Shown: in pieces, positions 35,773 to 44,226 of the stretch
Numbering within the stretch: the first letter of the stretch is position 1
How the letters are laid out: the number at the start of each line of letters is the position of its first letter
Assembly (NCBI RefSeq): GCF_900176375.1
Contig: NZ_FWYF01000002.1
Location: forward strand, 780,161 to 844,160
Length of the DNA stretch: 64,000 bases
Origin: Reichenbachiella faecimaris
GTDB taxonomy: Bacteria > Bacteroidota > Bacteroidia > Cytophagales > Cyclobacteriaceae
Direction of reading: 5' to 3'
Position numbers and translations under genes: made by a program
The notes under the pieces: generated by a model
Told to the model about the DNA's origin: nothing
Seen by the model: the letters and a program-made list of their open reading frames with translations, nothing else
Databases searched by the model: none

Positions 35773-36628
35773 TATTTTCCTTCGCTACTTTGTAAACCTC
35801 TTCTTCTAGTTCCTTTCTTAACTCTACTTTTTTCTTATTGATCAGAATGCTTTCAATGTCATCCTTGATGTAACTAAGCGGGGCAATTTGATCTGATATT
35901 TTGTAATCCAAAACTCGAATAAAGTAGTAGTAATTTTCATCTGATGTCTCCACAAAACTGTTGTTTTTTAAGAAATCAGCTTTTTCTTGCACACTAATTA
36001 AGGGTGTATTGCTGATTACTTCATCAAAATTGATCCATAGTTCTGTTTCCAAAGAAGACTTGGACGCAAAACGATAACAATACGACTGAATTTCTTCTAG
36101 ATTGGAGTCTGGATAAGTCCTGATGAGCTGTCTGAAATTTTCTATCTGTGGAGCTTCTACTGGTACCATGGCAAACAGACATCTCATAATATTTTGGCGA
36201 AGTACGAAGTTTTCGAACTTCTCATTGTAGTACTTCTCAATCTCCTCATCCGAAGTTTCTTTATCCAGACGCTGGTTGATATAATGCATTTCAAATTCAT
36301 GCACCATTAGCGCATAGCGATAGTCCAAAATCTTGCGCTCAATTTTGGCTTCATCAAAATCCAACTCTGTGGAGGCTCTGGCGATTGTCAATTGTTTTTT
36401 GACCCAGGAGTCCACATATTTTGAGACGATCATGCTGCTGTCGCCTTGATTGCCTCTGGGTACCAAACTGCTGATGTCTTCATCATAGAGATAGATGTCG
36501 TTGACCCTGGCAATTATCACACGATCGTCTACTTCTTCGGAGACATCTACATTGTAGAGTTGCTCACAAGAGGACAGCCATAAAACAAAAATTCCAGCTA
36601 TATATAATCTAATTTTCAAATTCTTCAA
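35753..36628 (-). CDS. SurA-N-like lipoprotein (PpiC-associated)
   Basis: A 291-residue lipoprotein: signal peptide with lipobox LSSC (Cys21), then a SurA_N/trigger-factor-like helical domain (QLTIARASTELDFDEAKIE) and charged helices to the end. No recognisable PpiC active-site core was seen, so it may act as a chaperone or partner rather than an isomerase. The only usable start is TTG at 36626-36628; there is no in-frame ATG before the signal peptide. It overlaps both neighbouring isomerase genes by 20 bases, so translation is likely coupled. Confidence 0.82.
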   Translation of the reverse strand: MKNLKIRLYIAGIFVLWLSSCEQLYNVDVSEEVDDRVIIARVNDIYLYDEDISSLVPRGNQGDSSMIVSKYVDSWVKKQLTIARASTELDFDEAKIERKILDYRYALMVHEFEMHYINQRLDKETSDEEIEKYYNEKFENFVLRQNIMRCLFAMVPVEAPQIENFRQLIRTYPDSNLEEIQSYCYRFASKSSLETELWINFDEVISNTPLISVQEKADFLKNNSFVETSDENYYYFIRVLDYKISDQIAPLSYIKDDIESILINKKKVELRKELEEEVYKVAKENNEFEIY

Positions 36629-38570
36629 TATATGATTTCAGTACTGACCGATTCAGTTTCATAGGATATTTTTTGCTCAATGCTTTCAGCCACTGCTTTT
36701 CTAATTCGGTTTGATAATCCGAAATAACTAACCCTTTGATGTTTTTCAGCGACTTGTAGCCGTTAGGCTGAATAGACGTCACTACCCAAAGCGTCTGGTA
36801 GTTTTCTCCTTTTTGAATCGAACTACCAACTTGCCAATGTGCATCAAGCCATTCCTTCTTTCCCTTCTCTATTTTTTCATCAAAAGTCTGCAAAGTTAAT
36901 GGTTCTTCGCTATTGAACAGACTATCCAATTCGGAATTTGTCTTGTCTAATTGAGTGCTAACACTTTGAAGTACAGCAGAATCCTTGGAGACGAAACGAC
37001 GAATGACTGCGTGTTCTGCCATTTCGTAATTCTTCTTTTTATTCTTCTCATAAAACCCTTGAAGACCCACACTGTCTACCATGGCCTTATTCCATACTTC
37101 TTTTTCCATCAGATTGAATAACAGTATGCCACTGCGATACTCATCCAGTACCATCTGGTAATCGTAGTTGTTGGCTTCTATAAGCTTCAATTCTTCATCA
37201 AAAATGCTTTTTTCTTCGAATTGGTTGTACAGCTGTTTCACATAGTCTGGCAAGGTGGTAAGCTTTCGTCTTTTTTGTTTTTGTAGAACAAAAGCAAAAA
37301 AATCTTTCATGGTATAGTTGATTGTATTCGTCGTGAATATGGTCTGAGAAAGATCTCCTTGGGTTTCTACATAGTTCCATTTGGCGTTCAAGAGAGACGA
37401 ATCAAAATGATGGATGAGCTGGTCATAAACTTGACCATTTAGCTTGAAATTTTGCGAAGCCTTCAATTTGGTAAGCGTGACAGATTTTTTATCAGCTGCT
37501 CTGGTGTCTCTGGAAATTTTATTCTCTAGGTCAGCTTTTACTTCATCCAAAGGAGCGATTCCTTTTTTGTCCAACAACTGGATGATGTGCCAACCAAACC
37601 GGGTTTGAACAGGCTCTGATATATCTCCCTTGTTTTCCAGTGTAAAGGCCACATCTTCAAATTCAGGTACTAAGTTGCCCGTTCCGAACCACTGGAGTTT
37701 GCCATTTTGTGACTTGGTTCTCATGTCATCTGAATACAATTTGCATTGCTCGTTCCAATCTGCTCCATTTTTTAGGTTTTCATAGATCGAGATGGCTTTA
37801 TTTTTTGCCGTAGCCATAGAGATGCTATCAGGTTTAGAACGAATCATGATGTGGGCAGCCAATACTTCCCCACGTGCAGCTCTTTTGTCCTTGATTTCGA
37901 TAACGTGATAACCAAACCTAGTCTTGACTGGCCCTACAATCTCACCAACTTTGTTTTTATACACGGCATTTTCAAAAGGGTAAACCATTTGTAACGCAGA
38001 AAAATATCCCAGATTACCTCCATTTTGCTTGGCACTTGGGTCGTCTGATTCTTTGGAAGCGAGAGTTGCGAAATCTTCTCCGTTCTCAATTCTATTTTTG
38101 AGGTCTAAGGCTTTGTTGTAAGCTTTCAGCGTATCCTCTGGGTTGCCGTTCGCATCGGACTTTACTAAGATGTGAGAGGCAGATACTTCCTGCTTCATTC
38201 GAGCATAGGCTTCGGCTACCATTTCGTCATTGACCCTGGTTTGCATCAAGTAGGGTTGAGCCAGTTGCTTTCTATAGGTCTTGAATTCTTGTTCGAATTC
38301 TGGCGTTTGGTCCTGATCTAAAGAGATGGCTTCTTTCACTTTCAATCTGAATTTGACGTACAGATCTAAGTATTCATTTACCTTGATTTTGGCACTGTCT
38401 GCTGACGGGCCGTTTGAATTTTTGAGGAAGTAATAGTCAAAGGCTTTCAAGCCGAAAGACTCATCCCCTAGTTGGAAGAGCGTCTGATCTTCTTTGCTCA
38501 ACTGAGCGAATGATAAAGCAGGTAATAAGAGGCATAAAGTAAGGAATGAAAATCGGAAGGGTAGGTTCAT
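36609..38570 (-). CDS. Periplasmic peptidyl-prolyl isomerase with two PpiC domains
   Basis: A 653-residue secreted foldase (signal peptide ending SFAQ, residue 22). Two parvulin domains are visible: about 128-230 (ASHILVKSD to FGYHVIEIKDKR) and about 238-337 (AAHIMIRSKPD to FGWHIIQLLDKKG). The long C-terminal region (about 340-653) is helical, ends in FEN, and has no family I recognise. Probably assists folding of envelope or secreted proteins. Its start overlaps the RsbW-like gene stop by four bases, connecting the chaperone genes to the signalling genes. Confidence 0.92.
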   Translation of the reverse strand: MNLPFRFSFLTLCLLLPALSFAQLSKEDQTLFQLGDESFGLKAFDYYFLKNSNGPSADSAKIKVNEYLDLYVKFRLKVKEAISLDQDQTPEFEQEFKTYRKQLAQPYLMQTRVNDEMVAEAYARMKQEVSASHILVKSDANGNPEDTLKAYNKALDLKNRIENGEDFATLASKESDDPSAKQNGGNLGYFSALQMVYPFENAVYKNKVGEIVGPVKTRFGYHVIEIKDKRAARGEVLAAHIMIRSKPDSISMATAKNKAISIYENLKNGADWNEQCKLYSDDMRTKSQNGKLQWFGTGNLVPEFEDVAFTLENKGDISEPVQTRFGWHIIQLLDKKGIAPLDEVKADLENKISRDTRAADKKSVTLTKLKASQNFKLNGQVYDQLIHHFDSSLLNAKWNYVETQGDLSQTIFTTNTINYTMKDFFAFVLQKQKRRKLTTLPDYVKQLYNQFEEKSIFDEELKLIEANNYDYQMVLDEYRSGILLFNLMEKEVWNKAMVDSVGLQGFYEKNKKKNYEMAEHAVIRRFVSKDSAVLQSVSTQLDKTNSELDSLFNSEEPLTLQTFDEKIEKGKKEWLDAHWQVGSSIQKGENYQTLWVVTSIQPNGYKSLKNIKGLVISDYQTELEKQWLKALSKKYPMKLNRSVLKSYIEEFEN

Positions 38571-38986
38571 TTGTTTTTGGTAAACTTTTTAATCATTCTG
38601 CAAATATTCTTATTTTCTTCATTTTTGAACTCTACAGTGTCCATTATATTTTTGACTAGCATGATGCCCAAGCCGCCTTTTTTTCTTTTACGTATGATTT
38701 CTTCTAAGTTGGGTTCTTTGTAATTGTTGTAATTGAAGCCAATGCCATAGTCAATTATTTCAAACAGGACGCCATCTTTTCCGTGGTCCTCTATGAATAA
38801 CTCCAAACACTCTGAAGGATTGCATTTATTTGAATGAATAATCAGGTTGGCGCAGACTTCGTCTACTGCCAGAATGACTTTGTGCGCATCTATTTCAGAC
38901 AAACCAATATCAGTCAAGACCTCTGCCACAAAGTGCCGGATTTCCTTGAGCCGTTCTCTTTTACAATTGGTTTTGAACTGATGCAT
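38567..38986 (-). CDS. RsbW-like anti-sigma/serine kinase-type ATPase (HATPase_c_2)
   Basis: GHKL ATPase of 139 residues, homologous to RsbW/SpoIIAB. Visible N box DEVCANLIIHS, G1 DYGIGF, G2 KGGLGIMLVK. Such proteins phosphorylate a STAS antagonist and, in classical systems, sequester a sigma factor. The partner STAS gene ends one base upstream. No sigma factor gene is adjacent, so the downstream target is unknown. Confidence 0.92.
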   Translation of the reverse strand: MHQFKTNCKRERLKEIRHFVAEVLTDIGLSEIDAHKVILAVDEVCANLIIHSNKCNPSECLELFIEDHGKDGVLFEIIDYGIGFNYNNYKEPNLEEIIRKRKKGGLGIMLVKNIMDTVEFKNEENKNICRMIKKFTKNK

Positions 38987-38987
38987 T

Positions 38988-39329
38988 TTATTTGATGGCT
39001 TCCAAAGCCTCTTCTTTATTTTTTTTAATTGTAATCAATTGATTCAATCCTAATATTTCAAATACTTCATTCACTTTTGGCGCCATGCCATAGATCACGA
39101 ATTGTATCCCTTCATTTTCTAAATCTTGAATGATGGACATAAATACGCCTAAACCAGCAGAAGAGATATATTCTAGTTCTGCCAGATCTACGATAATCTT
39201 TTTACTGGCTGCCATAGCGTCCTTCAATCCTTCTTCCAAATGAATGGAAGAAGAGGCATCCACTTCACCACCTATAGAAAGCTGGTAGTAGGATGGGTCG
39301 TCATTGATATGATTATCTATTTTTATCAT
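38988..39329 (-). CDS. STAS-domain anti-sigma-factor antagonist (RsbV/SpoIIAA-like)
   Basis: A 113-residue single STAS domain. The phosphorylation loop reads YISSAGLGVF, with the serine pair where RsbV/SpoIIAA is phosphorylated. It should cycle between phosphorylated (by the RsbW-like kinase) and free forms (released by the SpoIIE-like phosphatase). Gaps to both neighbours are one base. Confidence 0.93.
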   Translation of the reverse strand: MIKIDNHINDDPSYYQLSIGGEVDASSSIHLEEGLKDAMAASKKIIVDLAELEYISSAGLGVFMSIIQDLENEGIQFVIYGMAPKVNEVFEILGLNQLITIKKNKEEALEAIK

Positions 39330-39330
39330 T

Positions 39331-41385
39331 CTAATTAAATTTCACAATTAATAGGGTATAGTCATCATTCAATGATTCCTTACCACAAAATTCGTAGAGA
39401 TCCTTGATTATTTCTTGTTGGATAGTAGAGGGTGATTGGTCGGCGTACTTGGTCAGAGCACTTTGTAATCTTTCGTAGCCAAACTGCTCCTTTTTATTGT
39501 TGCAGGCTTCCGTAATTCCGTCGGTATATAATACCAGTACATCCTTGGCCTGGTAAGTAAACTCGTTTACCTGTACGTATTTATGGAAATCGAAGTTTCT
39601 CAATATGCCCAATCCCAATCCTCTATTTTTAAAATATTCTGTTTTTCCTGTCTCAGCATTGTAATATAGTGAGGGACAATGTCCCGCACGAGCGAAGTTG
39701 ACCTTCTTGCTTTTGCTGTCAATCACAAAAAAAGAAACCGTAATAAACGAGGTGCTTTCCAGACATCTACTCAGCGCATTGTTGGCATGCACCAAAAATT
39801 CTTTGGGATCCAGATCGAGCTGTACCAAGCTCTGGAAAACCCCTTTCATTTGCGCCATGTGGAAGGCGGCAGATGTCCCCTTGCCTGATACGTCGCCAAT
39901 GATTAGGGCAGTGCGCTCTTCGTCCAATGGATAGACGTCATAGTAGTCACCACCTACTTCGTCGGCTGCCTTGGAGTAGGCGTGAATGTCATAGGCTTCA
40001 CAAGGTTCTAGTCTTTCAGGCAATAGTTTGTTTTGTACGCGGTTGGCAATTTTTAGCTCTTCCTTGTATCGCTCATTGACAATGGCGTCATTGAGCAGTC
40101 GAAAATTTTCTACGGATATGCTGGCTTGATTCACAAAAGTGTCAATGATATCGATCATCTCTTTGTTGAAGCCGTCGTTTACTTCTTTGAGCAAGGCGAG
40201 GACACCTATTTTTTCCCCTTTTACCGTTACTGGAAATTGAAGAATGGATCGGAAGTTAACATCCTTCAGATTTGCTGATATTTTCAATGACTTTGGGTTT
40301 CTGTCAAAGTCTGAATTCAATATTTTTTTGAAACGACTGTTATTGACAGCTTTGGTAATTACTGGAATCAGCCCCTTATCCAAATTGTGTGTCAGGGTGA
40401 CTTCTACATTTTTGCTAGGGTCAGAAATTTGTAGCCAGGCAGCCTCAGAGTACACGGCACTTACCGAACTATCGAGCAGGATTTCATATACCTTCTCCTC
40501 ACTTTCTCCAGCAGGGATGGATTGGCTCAATCGCTGGAAATTGACGGCTTCTTCCAGTTTCTTTTCGAATACAGAAGTGGTGGGCAGGTTGAATAAAATC
40601 ACCAAAAGTGCAATCACACAATAGATGACGATGAAAGTGATCAGAGCCAGAATAAATACACTATCCAACAGGTCTCTGACCAACTGCACCTTTTCTGAAA
40701 AGAACATCAAGGTTTTGAAGAAATACCAGATGTAGATCACCACCAGCAACACAAATAGGATACTTCTCCACTTCTGCTTGAAGTTGAGATAGGCTATCCA
40801 TTTGAGGTTGAAAGAGAGGTATAATCCAATCAAAACCAATATGCCATAAACGGATAGAAATGCAGGGTCTTGATAGTCATGCGAAAACAAATCGAAAATC
40901 AAAGTGCCCAAAAGCGCATATTCGTATAGCTGCCAGGTGGCTAATAAGGACTTGGACTTTTGGTAAAGAATCAGTCGCTTCCAGACAATGAAGGTCGAAA
41001 TTAGAAAGGCAATGACCAGTCCAATATTGACATGGTATAGGAAGTTAATGATCAGTGTATTGCTGCCGACCTTGCTTGAAGCGAAAATGGTAAAGAAAAA
41101 TTCTATGCAGAGTGTGACCACTGTGGCGATCAGACCTGACACAAAAACCCGCCAAAGCAAGTCTACAAAATTGACACTCTCGGCTTGGCCAATGTTGAAT
41201 CTGTAGAACAGAATCAATGAAATAATGAATAGGGTCAACAGCGCATTTGACACAAAAGGCGGAAAACCAAAGGCAATCCCATTGAGCTCACTAAATAGCG
41301 CCATCAAGTCCACTATGGTGAATAGTGACCAGAAAATAATCCCGAGGATTACGCTTAATCTAATGATGCCCTTTTGTGAAATCAT
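39331..41385 (-). CDS. Membrane SpoIIE-type serine phosphatase with GAF domain
   Basis: A 684-residue protein: about seven or eight transmembrane helices over residues 10-270, a GAF-like sensory domain (about 285-430), then a PP2C-type RsbU/SpoIIE phosphatase (about 450-684). Phosphatase motifs: VGGDYYDVYPL, IGDVSGKGTSAAF, FARAGHCPSLY, LYTDGITEA and DDYTLLIVKF with the metal aspartates. It should dephosphorylate the STAS protein encoded next, in response to a signal at the membrane. It is the first gene of the seven-gene minus-strand run. Confidence 0.93.
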   Translation of the reverse strand: MISQKGIIRLSVILGIIFWSLFTIVDLMALFSELNGIAFGFPPFVSNALLTLFIISLILFYRFNIGQAESVNFVDLLWRVFVSGLIATVVTLCIEFFFTIFASSKVGSNTLIINFLYHVNIGLVIAFLISTFIVWKRLILYQKSKSLLATWQLYEYALLGTLIFDLFSHDYQDPAFLSVYGILVLIGLYLSFNLKWIAYLNFKQKWRSILFVLLVVIYIWYFFKTLMFFSEKVQLVRDLLDSVFILALITFIVIYCVIALLVILFNLPTTSVFEKKLEEAVNFQRLSQSIPAGESEEKVYEILLDSSVSAVYSEAAWLQISDPSKNVEVTLTHNLDKGLIPVITKAVNNSRFKKILNSDFDRNPKSLKISANLKDVNFRSILQFPVTVKGEKIGVLALLKEVNDGFNKEMIDIIDTFVNQASISVENFRLLNDAIVNERYKEELKIANRVQNKLLPERLEPCEAYDIHAYSKAADEVGGDYYDVYPLDEERTALIIGDVSGKGTSAAFHMAQMKGVFQSLVQLDLDPKEFLVHANNALSRCLESTSFITVSFFVIDSKSKKVNFARAGHCPSLYYNAETGKTEYFKNRGLGLGILRNFDFHKYVQVNEFTYQAKDVLVLYTDGITEACNNKKEQFGYERLQSALTKYADQSPSTIQQEIIKDLYEFCGKESLNDDYTLLIVKFN

Positions 41386-41433
41386 TCAATGAGTTGATAA
41401 CCGAGGCAATTTAGTAAAAGTTGGGGAATGGGA

Positions 41434-41456
41434 GGTACGGATGTTACATCCGTGCC
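41434..41456. repeat. Near-perfect palindromic hairpin beside toxin-antitoxin locus
   Basis: GGTACGGATG (41434-41443) pairs over all 10 bases, with one G-T wobble, with 41447-41456 around the loop TTA. No T run follows on either strand, so it is not a typical terminator. It lies between the SpoIIE-type gene start and the broken toxin gene. A related, degenerate sequence is at 42050-42070 on the other side of the locus. Confidence 0.6.
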
Positions 41457-41466
41457 AGTTGGAAAC

Positions 41467-41775
41467 TTATTTGGTACGATCATTCCAAATCTTAGGGTTT
41501 CGAGAAGTACTCAAAACGGCATGAACAAATATGAAATTCTTTTCTAAAGTATAATGAATGGCATATGGAAATTTTTTCACTAAGGTTAGCCTAGTTTCTT
41601 TATATCTTTTCTGATAGGCGTTGGGGTTAGTAATCAGCAGTTGAATTTTAGTATCAACGGCTTCCAAAAAAGCCAAACCCAGTTCAGGCTTTTTAGACTC
41701 ATATCAATTGGCTATTTCGTTCAAATCCACTTCAGCAGTGGTTTGATTACCAATTTGTACTTTATAGTTGATCAA
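41467..41775 (-). pseudogene. ParE/RelE-type toxin, broken by one in-frame stop codon
   Basis: The minus-strand frame from TTG 41775 (overlapping the antitoxin gene end) reads LINYKVQIGNQTTAEVDLNEIA-N-stop-YESKKPELG and continues to a normal ParE/RelE body with KKFPYAIHYTLE and VLSTSRNPKIWNDR. The stop is TGA at 41704-41706, where family members have Trp (the WYE motif), so a single TGG-to-TGA change has disrupted an otherwise full 102-codon toxin. No other frame damage is visible. The remaining 69-codon open frame from 41676 lacks the N-terminal strand and helix. In this family the toxin is usually an mRNA- or gyrase-targeting RelE fold. Confidence 0.85.
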
Positions 41776-41980
41776 CAATCCTAGACTTTGTTTCTTCCCA
41801 AGATGATCCCGACTCATGATTTTTCAACCGTTCATCAAGGATCTTTTTATGTTCATCTGAAAATTCAAAATGATCCTCAGTCAAATCAGCCTGAAACAAA
41901 CCATAAATCATTTGCAAAACTCGGTCATCTGCCTGATCGACATACTTATGAATTTCATCTCTTAATTCTGTATTGCTCAT
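41762..41980 (-). CDS. Antitoxin, addiction-module type
   Basis: Small acidic protein of 72 residues typical of Bacteroidetes antitoxins that precede ParE/RelE toxins: helical N terminus MSNTELRDEIHKYVDQAD, then FEFSDEHKKILDERLKNHESG and a C-terminal toxin-binding helix SSWEETKSRIVDQL. It is complete, with its own -7 element 17 bases upstream of the ATG at 41980. The toxin frame overlaps its 3' end by up to 14 bases. With the toxin broken, it is an orphan antitoxin. Confidence 0.85.
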   Translation of the reverse strand: MSNTELRDEIHKYVDQADDRVLQMIYGLFQADLTEDHFEFSDEHKKILDERLKNHESGSSWEETKSRIVDQL

Positions 41981-41996
41981 GACTAAGGGCTTTTAT

Positions 41997-42004
41997 CAAA
42001 GTTA
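41997..42004 (-). promoter_or_regulatory. Putative -7 promoter element of the antitoxin operon
   Basis: Minus strand reads TAACTTTG (TAnnTTTG), 16 bases upstream of the antitoxin ATG. Confidence 0.5.
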
Positions 42005-42049
42005 ACGAATTGATGGAAAATAGTATTTGAGTACAAGGTCTAAATCACT

Positions 42050-42070
42050 GGCTCGGATGTAAGATTCGCG
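42050..42070. repeat. Degenerate copy of the CGGATGT palindrome
   Basis: GGCTCGGATGTAAGATTCGCG shares the CGGATGT core with the hairpin at 41434-41456 and can fold only weakly (five pairs, one wobble). It lies on the far side of the antitoxin gene, so the two flank the toxin-antitoxin locus. Confidence 0.3.
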
Positions 42071-42158
42071 TTATTGAGGAGAAGTTCTTTGCTAGTGGAG
42101 TTTCAAATTAGTATAGAACAGGTTATTTTTATTGATAATAGACCAACAAAATAATATC

Positions 42159-42539
42159 ATGAAAAAAGTATTACCTCTCCTAATATTTACAATAATGGTG
42201 GTTTCTTGTGAAGAATCGATAGTATCTGATAAAAATGACGCTTATGTTAGACAAATAGATGGCATCTATGTTTATATATATTCAAAACCCAAAAAGGATC
42301 ATCAAGTGTTAGGTTCAGTAGTGAATCCTTTAGCAGAACAATTAAATGAGGCTACAAAGGGGAAAAAGAAATTTGGTGATATAGTTAGTGGTATATTATC
42401 TACAGGGGCAAAAAATGCTGACTTTCAAAAATTGTTATACAGCATGGTGGCTCAGGCTAAAAAGGACTATAGGGAAGCAGAAGGAATTATTTTTGACAAA
42501 AAATTGAGTGAAGGTTTGGCAATTAAATTTACTGAGTAA
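42159..42539 (+). CDS. Small hypothetical lipoprotein
   Basis: A 126-residue protein of no family I recognise. Signal peptide MKKVLPLLIFTIMVVSC ends in a lipobox (Cys17), followed by EES. The mature part has DGIYVYIYSKPKKDHQVLGSV and a lysine-rich helical region, suggestive of a small periplasmic or outer-membrane lipoprotein. The frame opens at a TTG at 42132, but ATG 42159 starts exactly at the signal peptide and is preferred. It ends at a strong terminator shared with guaB. Confidence 0.8.
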   Translation: MKKVLPLLIFTIMVVSCEESIVSDKNDAYVRQIDGIYVYIYSKPKKDHQVLGSVVNPLAEQLNEATKGKKKFGDIVSGILSTGAKNADFQKLLYSMVAQAKKDYREAEGIIFDKKLSEGLAIKFTE

Positions 42540-42542
42540 CAA

Positions 42543-42572
42543 AAAACCCAGCCAATTTTTTGGCTGGGTTTT
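42543..42572. terminator. Bidirectional rho-independent terminator
   Basis: AAAACCCAGCCAA (42543-42555) pairs perfectly with 42560-42572 around a TTTT loop, with A and T runs on the outer sides. It serves the lipoprotein gene (plus) and the convergent guaB (minus). Confidence 0.92.
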
Positions 42573-42596
42573 GAATTCTTATCTTGCTACAACAGC

Positions 42597-44066
42597 TTAT
42601 CGACTATAGTTCGGCGCTTCTCTAGTGATCTGAATATCGTGAGGATGAGACTCCGCCATTCCAGCGCCAGTGATTTTTACGAATTTACCTTTTTTCAATC
42701 CTTCTACAGTTGATGCACCTGCGTAGCCCATGCCAGCTTTGAGTCCGCCTGTCAGTTGGTATAGTACTTCAGACACCATGCCTTTGTATGGTACACGGCC
42801 TACGATCCCTTCTGGTACTAGCTTCTTCACGTCGTCTTCCGCATCCTGGAAGTAGCGATCTTTCGACCCGTCCTCCATGGCTTCCACAGAGCCCATGCCT
42901 CGGTAAGTCTTAAATTTTCTACCTTCGTAAATGATGACTTCACCAGGCGCCTCTTCAGTTCCGCCAAGTAAAGAACCAATCATGATACAGTTGGCTCCAG
43001 CTACGATCGCTTTCACAAAGTCTCCAGAGAATCGAATGCCACCATCTGCAATGATAGGTACGCCTCTGCCTTCTACGGCTTTGGCGGCTTCATACACAGC
43101 AGACAGCTGTGGCATGCCCACACCAGCAATGATTCTGGTGGTGCAAATACTACCTGGCCCTACTCCTACTTTGATGGCGTCTGCCCCTGCATCTGCTAAG
43201 GCTACTGCTGCCTCCGCTGTCGCGATGTTTCCTACGATTACATCTAAGTCGGGGTAAGCTTTCTTGATGGTTTTACAAGTATCGATCACACCTTTGGAAT
43301 GCCCGTGTGCTGTGTCAATAGATACTACATCTACACCTGCTTCGATCAGTTTCTGAATTCTTTCTTTGATGTCTGGCGTCACTCCAACAGCTGCACCCAC
43401 TCTCAGTCTACCAAATTCATCTTTACATGCATTGGGCTTGTCCTTGTTTTTAAGGATATCCTTGTAGGTAATGAGTCCAGTCATTTTGCCAGCCTCATTC
43501 ACGATTGGCAATTTTTCAATTTTGTACTCTTGTAGAATTTCTTCAGCACCTTCCAACCCGATGCCATCTTTGGCAGTGATCAGATTGTCTTTGGTCATGA
43601 TCTCTTTGATCAGTAGCTTTTTATTCTTCTGGAACCTTAAGTCACGATTGGTAATGATACCCACTAAGGTTCTGTCTTTGTCGATCACAGGGATCCCACC
43701 AATCTTGTGCTCCTTCATAGCAGCCAAAGCGTCGCCCACAGTTGCATCTCCGTGAAGTGTAACTGGATCGAGAATCATACCACTCTGAGATCTCTTCACT
43801 TTACGAACCTGTGCCGCTTGCTGCTCAATGGTCATATTCTTGTGGATGAACCCAATACCTCCTTCTAATGCCATGGCTATAGCCAAGTCAGATTCTGTGA
43901 CGGTATCCATCGCGGCAGAGACCAAAGGAATGTTTAATTTGATGTTTTTGGTGAGATAAGTACTCGTATCTGTATCTCTTGGTAAAACTTCTGAGTAACC
44001 TGGGAGTAGAAGCACGTCGTCGTAGGTGAGTGCCTCAAAAACCAATTTAGAACTGTCGAAATGCAT
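42597..44066 (-). CDS. guaB: Inosine-5'-monophosphate dehydrogenase
   Basis: Oxidises IMP to XMP, the committed step of GMP synthesis. The 489-residue enzyme has the barrel split by two CBS domains (about 95-205, with KIGGIPVIDKDRTLVGIITN and IEKLPIVNEAGKMTGLITY). The catalytic loop is GVGPGSICTTRIIAGVG with the active Cys, and the flap follows after YRGMGS. The frame opens at a TTG two codons earlier, but ATG 44064-44066 (MHFDSSKLVF) is preferred. A hairpin at 44069-44090 lies directly before the start. Confidence 0.96.
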   Translation of the reverse strand: MHFDSSKLVFEALTYDDVLLLPGYSEVLPRDTDTSTYLTKNIKLNIPLVSAAMDTVTESDLAIAMALEGGIGFIHKNMTIEQQAAQVRKVKRSQSGMILDPVTLHGDATVGDALAAMKEHKIGGIPVIDKDRTLVGIITNRDLRFQKNKKLLIKEIMTKDNLITAKDGIGLEGAEEILQEYKIEKLPIVNEAGKMTGLITYKDILKNKDKPNACKDEFGRLRVGAAVGVTPDIKERIQKLIEAGVDVVSIDTAHGHSKGVIDTCKTIKKAYPDLDVIVGNIATAEAAVALADAGADAIKVGVGPGSICTTRIIAGVGMPQLSAVYEAAKAVEGRGVPIIADGGIRFSGDFVKAIVAGANCIMIGSLLGGTEEAPGEVIIYEGRKFKTYRGMGSVEAMEDGSKDRYFQDAEDDVKKLVPEGIVGRVPYKGMVSEVLYQLTGGLKAGMGYAGASTVEGLKKGKFVKITGAGMAESHPHDIQITREAPNYSR

Positions 44067-44068
44067 GT

Positions 44069-44090
44069 GCAAATAAGTGTTTTTATTTGC
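44069..44090 (-). promoter_or_regulatory. Hairpin in guaB leader
   Basis: GCAAATAA (44069-44076) pairs with TTATTTGC (44083-44090), an 8-base perfect stem with a 6-base loop. It starts only two bases upstream of the guaB ATG and would sit at or near the 5' end of the transcript predicted from the -7 element at 44095-44102. It could affect translation initiation; nothing more is shown. Confidence 0.4.
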
Positions 44091-44094
44091 CGTG

Positions 44095-44102
44095 CAAAAC
44101 TA
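44095..44102 (-). promoter_or_regulatory. Putative -7 promoter element for guaB
   Basis: Minus strand reads TAGTTTTG (TAnnTTTG), 28 bases upstream of the guaB ATG, predicting a very short leader. Confidence 0.5.
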
Positions 44103-44226
44103 GGGTCAAAAATGTTAGAAATAGGTATGATAGTTTAGAATAATTTTCATCAACTGATAATTATTTATAACAATTCTAAATAAGAGCTCGTATGACCCAC
44201 GTCATGTATTCTTTTCGTTTTTAGAT

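Noticed and set aside
41434-41456. Hairpin as rho-independent terminator of the toxin-antitoxin operon
   Set aside because: No T run follows the stem on either strand, so it is better described as a repeat.
41704-41706. Possibility that TGA in the toxin gene codes for Trp or selenocysteine
   Set aside because: Many other genes in the window end with TGA as a normal stop, and no selenocysteine element follows. A nonsense mutation is simpler.
42931-43257. Plus-strand open frame opposite guaB
   Set aside because: Ala/Pro-rich low-complexity product, antisense to the conserved IMP dehydrogenase core.
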